From contig OW818697.1 in assembly GCA_942493365.1 (NCBI GenBank), positions 1,674,001 through 1,738,000 on the forward strand: DNA of 64,000 nt. Reading direction: 5' to 3'. Origin of the DNA: UBA8949 sp942493365 (lineage in GTDB: Bacteria > Bacillota > Clostridia > Saccharofermentanales > UBA5734). Under the pieces are notes generated by a model. It had not been told where the DNA came from. It worked only from the letters and a program-made list of their open reading frames with translations, and did not search any database. The translations under genes were made by a program, and so were the position numbers. Below, piece by piece: positions 61,647-64,000 of the stretch; position 1 is the stretch's first letter, and each line of letters starts with the position of its first letter.

Positions 61647-62189
61647 TTACTTCGCTTCTTCTTTGGTTTTTCTGCGTTTCTGGCAAAAATACCAGGCAAA
61701 AAACCCGCCGCTGACATTGAGCAAAAGATCATTGATGTCAATGACCCGGAATCTGTTCACCGCCAGAAGAGCTAGCATGAATTGTATGACTTCCGCACCA
61801 AACGAGATCGTCAGAATGATCGCAAGATTTCTTTTTCTCTTATCGGGGAATCGAGCGCACAGGTAAAGTGACAGGGGCGCGAATAGAAGAATATTGCCCA
61901 GGACATTTACAATTGTGTGAAACAGCATGCTGCCTGTCAGTTGCCCACCATGCAGCGGGATGATGTTATAGAAAGGAATCAGGTTGAACGGTATCATGAA
62001 GGAATACGGATCCGATTCAAATACTAAAGGAAAATACAACAGGGCGATAACCCAAAAGCAATAAGCGATAAAAGCGATGTCAATAACTGTATGGAAAATC
62101 GTTAGTTTTTTTTTGATTAGATGAAAAACAAAATATATAATGATGGTCAAAATGAACGGTAGTACAACAAACGCTTGACCAAATCCCAT
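61647..62189 (-). CDS. VanZ-like membrane protein
   Basis: This 180-aa protein has about five TM helices and the VanZ-family marks: FNLIPFYNII after the second helix, TIVNVLGNILLFAPLSLYL and the end FRVIDINDLLLNVSGGFFAW. VanZ of the vancomycin cluster gives low-level teicoplanin resistance, but most family members have unknown roles in the envelope. The gene is AT-richer than its neighbours and stands alone. Confidence 0.8.
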   Translation of the reverse strand: MGFGQAFVVLPFILTIIIYFVFHLIKKKLTIFHTVIDIAFIAYCFWVIALLYFPLVFESDPYSFMIPFNLIPFYNIIPLHGGQLTGSMLFHTIVNVLGNILLFAPLSLYLCARFPDKRKRNLAIILTISFGAEVIQFMLALLAVNRFRVIDINDLLLNVSGGFFAWYFCQKRRKTKEEAK

Positions 62190-62285
62190 ATTATCTGGTT
62201 CCTTCCTGAAGATGAATCAATTGTTCACTGTAGTTTTATTATACATATTTTGATATGTCAATCTATTTCTGATCAGTCTGACAAA

Positions 62286-62316
62286 CAAAAAACCCGATGA
62301 CTTTTCAGTCACCGAG
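62286..62316 (-). terminator. terminator after tRNA-Pro
   Basis: CTCGGTGACT-GAAA-AGTCATCGGG stem (with G-T pairs) followed by TTTTTTG on the minus strand. Confidence 0.75.
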
Positions 62317-62326
62317 TCTTTTCTGA

Positions 62327-62402
62327 TGGTCGGAGTGAGAGGACTTGAACCTCCGGCCTCTTGGTCCCGAACCAAGCGCTCTACCACCTGAGCCACACCC
62401 CG
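62327..62402 (-). tRNA. tRNA-Pro (anticodon CGG)
   Basis: Acceptor CGGGGTG/CACTCCG, anticodon loop TTCGGGA with CGG, T loop TTCAAGT and encoded CCA. It lies 47 bases after thrS on the same strand. Confidence 0.94.
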
Positions 62403-62449
62403 TCAGCCTTCATATTTTACTGATTAAGCTGACGAGTGTCAAGTGAATG

Positions 62450-64000
62450 TCAGTTGATTCTCTGTGCGACCTCGCTTTGCAGGCGCTGGAGCATGTCGGC
62501 GACCGGCATGGCGCCCAGATCGCCGTCTTTGCGGGCGCGAACGGCCACGGTGCCGGCTTCGATTTCCTGGTCGCCCATGACCAGCATGTACTGAATTTTG
62601 TCCATCTGGGCTTCGCGGATTTTCTTGCCGATCTTTTCGTCGCGGCTGTCCACTTCAACGCGGAAACCGGCGGCGCGCATCTGCGCGGCCAGCTCATTGG
62701 CAGCATCGATATGCTTCTCGGAAATCGGCAGGATGCGGGCTTGTTCGGGCGCGATCCACAGCGGCAGCGCGCCAGCATATTTTTCAATCAACAGCGCCAA
62801 AGTGCGCTCGTAGCAGCCGATCGAGGTGCGGTGGATGACGAAGGGGAACTGCTTCTGCCCTTCCCGATCAATGTATTCCATGCCGAAGCGCTCGGCCAAC
62901 TGGAAGTCGATCTGAATGGTGATCAGCGTGTCTTCTTTGCCAAAAACGTTCTTGATCTGAATGTCGAGCTTGGGGCCATAAAAGGCCGCCTCGCCGATAC
63001 CGACTTCGTATTCGACGCCCATGTGATCGAGGATGACCTGCATGGCGTCCTGCACCTTGTCCCATTGCTCGGCATCGCCGATGAATTTCTCGCGGTTGTT
63101 GGGATCCCACTTGGAGAAGCGGTAGCTGACGTCGTCATCAAGACCGACCGTTTTGAGCATGAACTGCGCCAGATCGACGCAGCCGCGGAATTCCTGCTCG
63201 AGCTGCTCCGGCAGGCAGACCAGGTGGCCTTCGGAAATGGTGAACTGGCGCAGGCGGATCAGGCCGTGCATTTCGCCCGATGACTCGTTGCGGAACAGCG
63301 TCGAGGTCTCGTTGTAGCGAATCGGCAGGTCGCGGTAGCTGCGCGTCTTGGTCAGGTAAGCCTGAAACTGGAAGGGGCAGGTCATCGGCCGCAAGGCCAG
63401 GACTTCCTCTTCGTCGGCCTTGGCCGGATCACCGATGATGAACATGCCGTCGCGGTAATGGTCCCAGTGGCCGGAAATTTTGTAGAGGTCGGACTTGGCC
63501 ATCATCGGCGTCTTGGTTAGCTGGTAGCCGCGGCGCTCTTCCTCATCTTCGACAAAGCGCTGTAGGAGCTGCAGGGCACGTGCGCCCTTGGGCAGCATGA
63601 TCGGCAGGCCCTGTCCGATGTAGTCGACGGTCGTGAAAAAGCCGAGTTCGCGGCCCAGTTTGTTGTGGTCGCGCTTTCTCGCCTCTTCCTGCTGGTCGAT
63701 GTAAGCCTTGAGCTCCTGCTTGTCCGGAAAGCTGGTGCCGTAAATGCGCTGAAGCATTTTGTTTTTCTCGTTGCCGCGCCAGTAGGCGCCGGCCAGCTGG
63801 GTCAGTTTGAACGCCCTGACCTCGGCCGTATTGGCCAGGTGCGGCCCGGCGCACAGATCGGTAAAGTCGCCCTGGCGATAAAACGAAATGACGGCATCCT
63901 CGGGCAGGTCATCGATCAGTTCGACCTTGTAGGTCTCCCCTTGCTCGGCCATCAATTCGCGGGCCGCGGCGCGTGGCAGCTCGAAACACTCAACCATCAA
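62450..64000 (-). CDS. thrS: threonyl-tRNA synthetase (5' end cut by window edge)
   Basis: 516 residues are visible; about 120 N-terminal residues (TGS and part of the editing domain) lie outside. The class II core shows motif 2 region YNETSTLFRNESSGEMHGLI, RLRQFTISEGHLV, the Zn-binding Cys in RPMTCPFQFQ, and motif 3 VIHRTSIGCYERTLALLIE. The anticodon-binding domain ends with KIREAQMDKIQYMLVMGDQE. The PMTCPFQFQ and FTISEGH forms differ from the common PMNCPGH and FTQDDAH, marking a divergent ThrS type. Confidence 0.93.
   Translation of the reverse strand: MMVECFELPRAAARELMAEQGETYKVELIDDLPEDAVISFYRQGDFTDLCAGPHLANTAEVRAFKLTQLAGAYWRGNEKNKMLQRIYGTSFPDKQELKAYIDQQEEARKRDHNKLGRELGFFTTVDYIGQGLPIMLPKGARALQLLQRFVEDEEERRGYQLTKTPMMAKSDLYKISGHWDHYRDGMFIIGDPAKADEEEVLALRPMTCPFQFQAYLTKTRSYRDLPIRYNETSTLFRNESSGEMHGLIRLRQFTISEGHLVCLPEQLEQEFRGCVDLAQFMLKTVGLDDDVSYRFSKWDPNNREKFIGDAEQWDKVQDAMQVILDHMGVEYEVGIGEAAFYGPKLDIQIKNVFGKEDTLITIQIDFQLAERFGMEYIDREGQKQFPFVIHRTSIGCYERTLALLIEKYAGALPLWIAPEQARILPISEKHIDAANELAAQMRAAGFRVEVDSRDEKIGKKIREAQMDKIQYMLVMGDQEIEAGTVAVRARKDGDLGAMPVADMLQRLQSEVAQRIN

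Overview
The window looks like a chromosomal segment of an anaerobic Bacillota, most likely class Clostridia, with a high-GC core. The signs are a SigI/RsgI sigma and anti-sigma pair, a pyrophosphate-type phosphofructokinase, a bifunctional homocysteine methyltransferase/MetF, a C_GCAxxG redox protein, a VanZ-like protein and strong GGAGG ribosome sites. I cannot name a genus from the sequence alone.

Left core (1-16.2 kb): a ParC/ParE-type topoisomerase pair with a membrane protein downstream; tRNA-Arg and tRNA-Gly; the homocysteine methyltransferase/MetF fusion; an FMN oxidoreductase translationally coupled to a PHP phosphoesterase; a membrane pseudophosphatase with an SH3 domain; an MBL hydrolase; an MgtA-type Mg2+ ATPase; sigI-rsgI; and a SAM methyltransferase.

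Accessory island (16.2-53.2 kb): visibly more AT-rich, full of defence and toxin-antitoxin genes, many of them broken. From left to right: a decayed AbiE pair and HicB scrap; a frameshifted nucleotidyltransferase; a HicB-like protein; an AbiD/AbiF-type HEPN protein preceded by a promoter-hairpin-T-tract unit that looks like a small non-coding RNA gene and is repeated almost perfectly 0.8 kb away; an ADP-ribosylation cluster (DraG-type hydrolase, NADAR, DarT); a DUF262 GmrSD-like nuclease; then a 17-kb minus-strand DISARM-like operon. The operon consists of an SNF2 helicase with many frameshifts, a 1588-aa Eco57I-type methylase, a two-TM protein, a 2107-aa helicase-DUF1998-nuclease and a RelE-UvrD fusion. 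Beyond it lie a WYL regulator and two deleted copies of it that punctuate the remaining cargo (XRE regulator, broken nuclease, Schlafen/AlbA-type ATPase). Last comes a nested toxin-antitoxin cluster in which AbrB, RelBE and HigBA modules are duplicated around an intact AbiE pair. Several damaged copies were truncated exactly between 9-bp direct repeats. The island ends at a tRNA-Lys/Gln/His cluster that has a consensus promoter.

Right core (53.2-64 kb): a GNAT acetyltransferase and PPi-phosphofructokinase; a seven-gene minus-strand operon (C_GCAxxG protein, QueG-like Fe-S protein, thyA, folA, a lipoprotein solute-binding protein, a GNAT-MGMT fusion and a flavin reductase) ending in a perfect 36-bp palindrome; a VanZ-like protein; tRNA-Pro; and the 3' part of thrS. 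Short degenerate 7-bp tandem repeats joined to hairpins recur in the core between gene ends.
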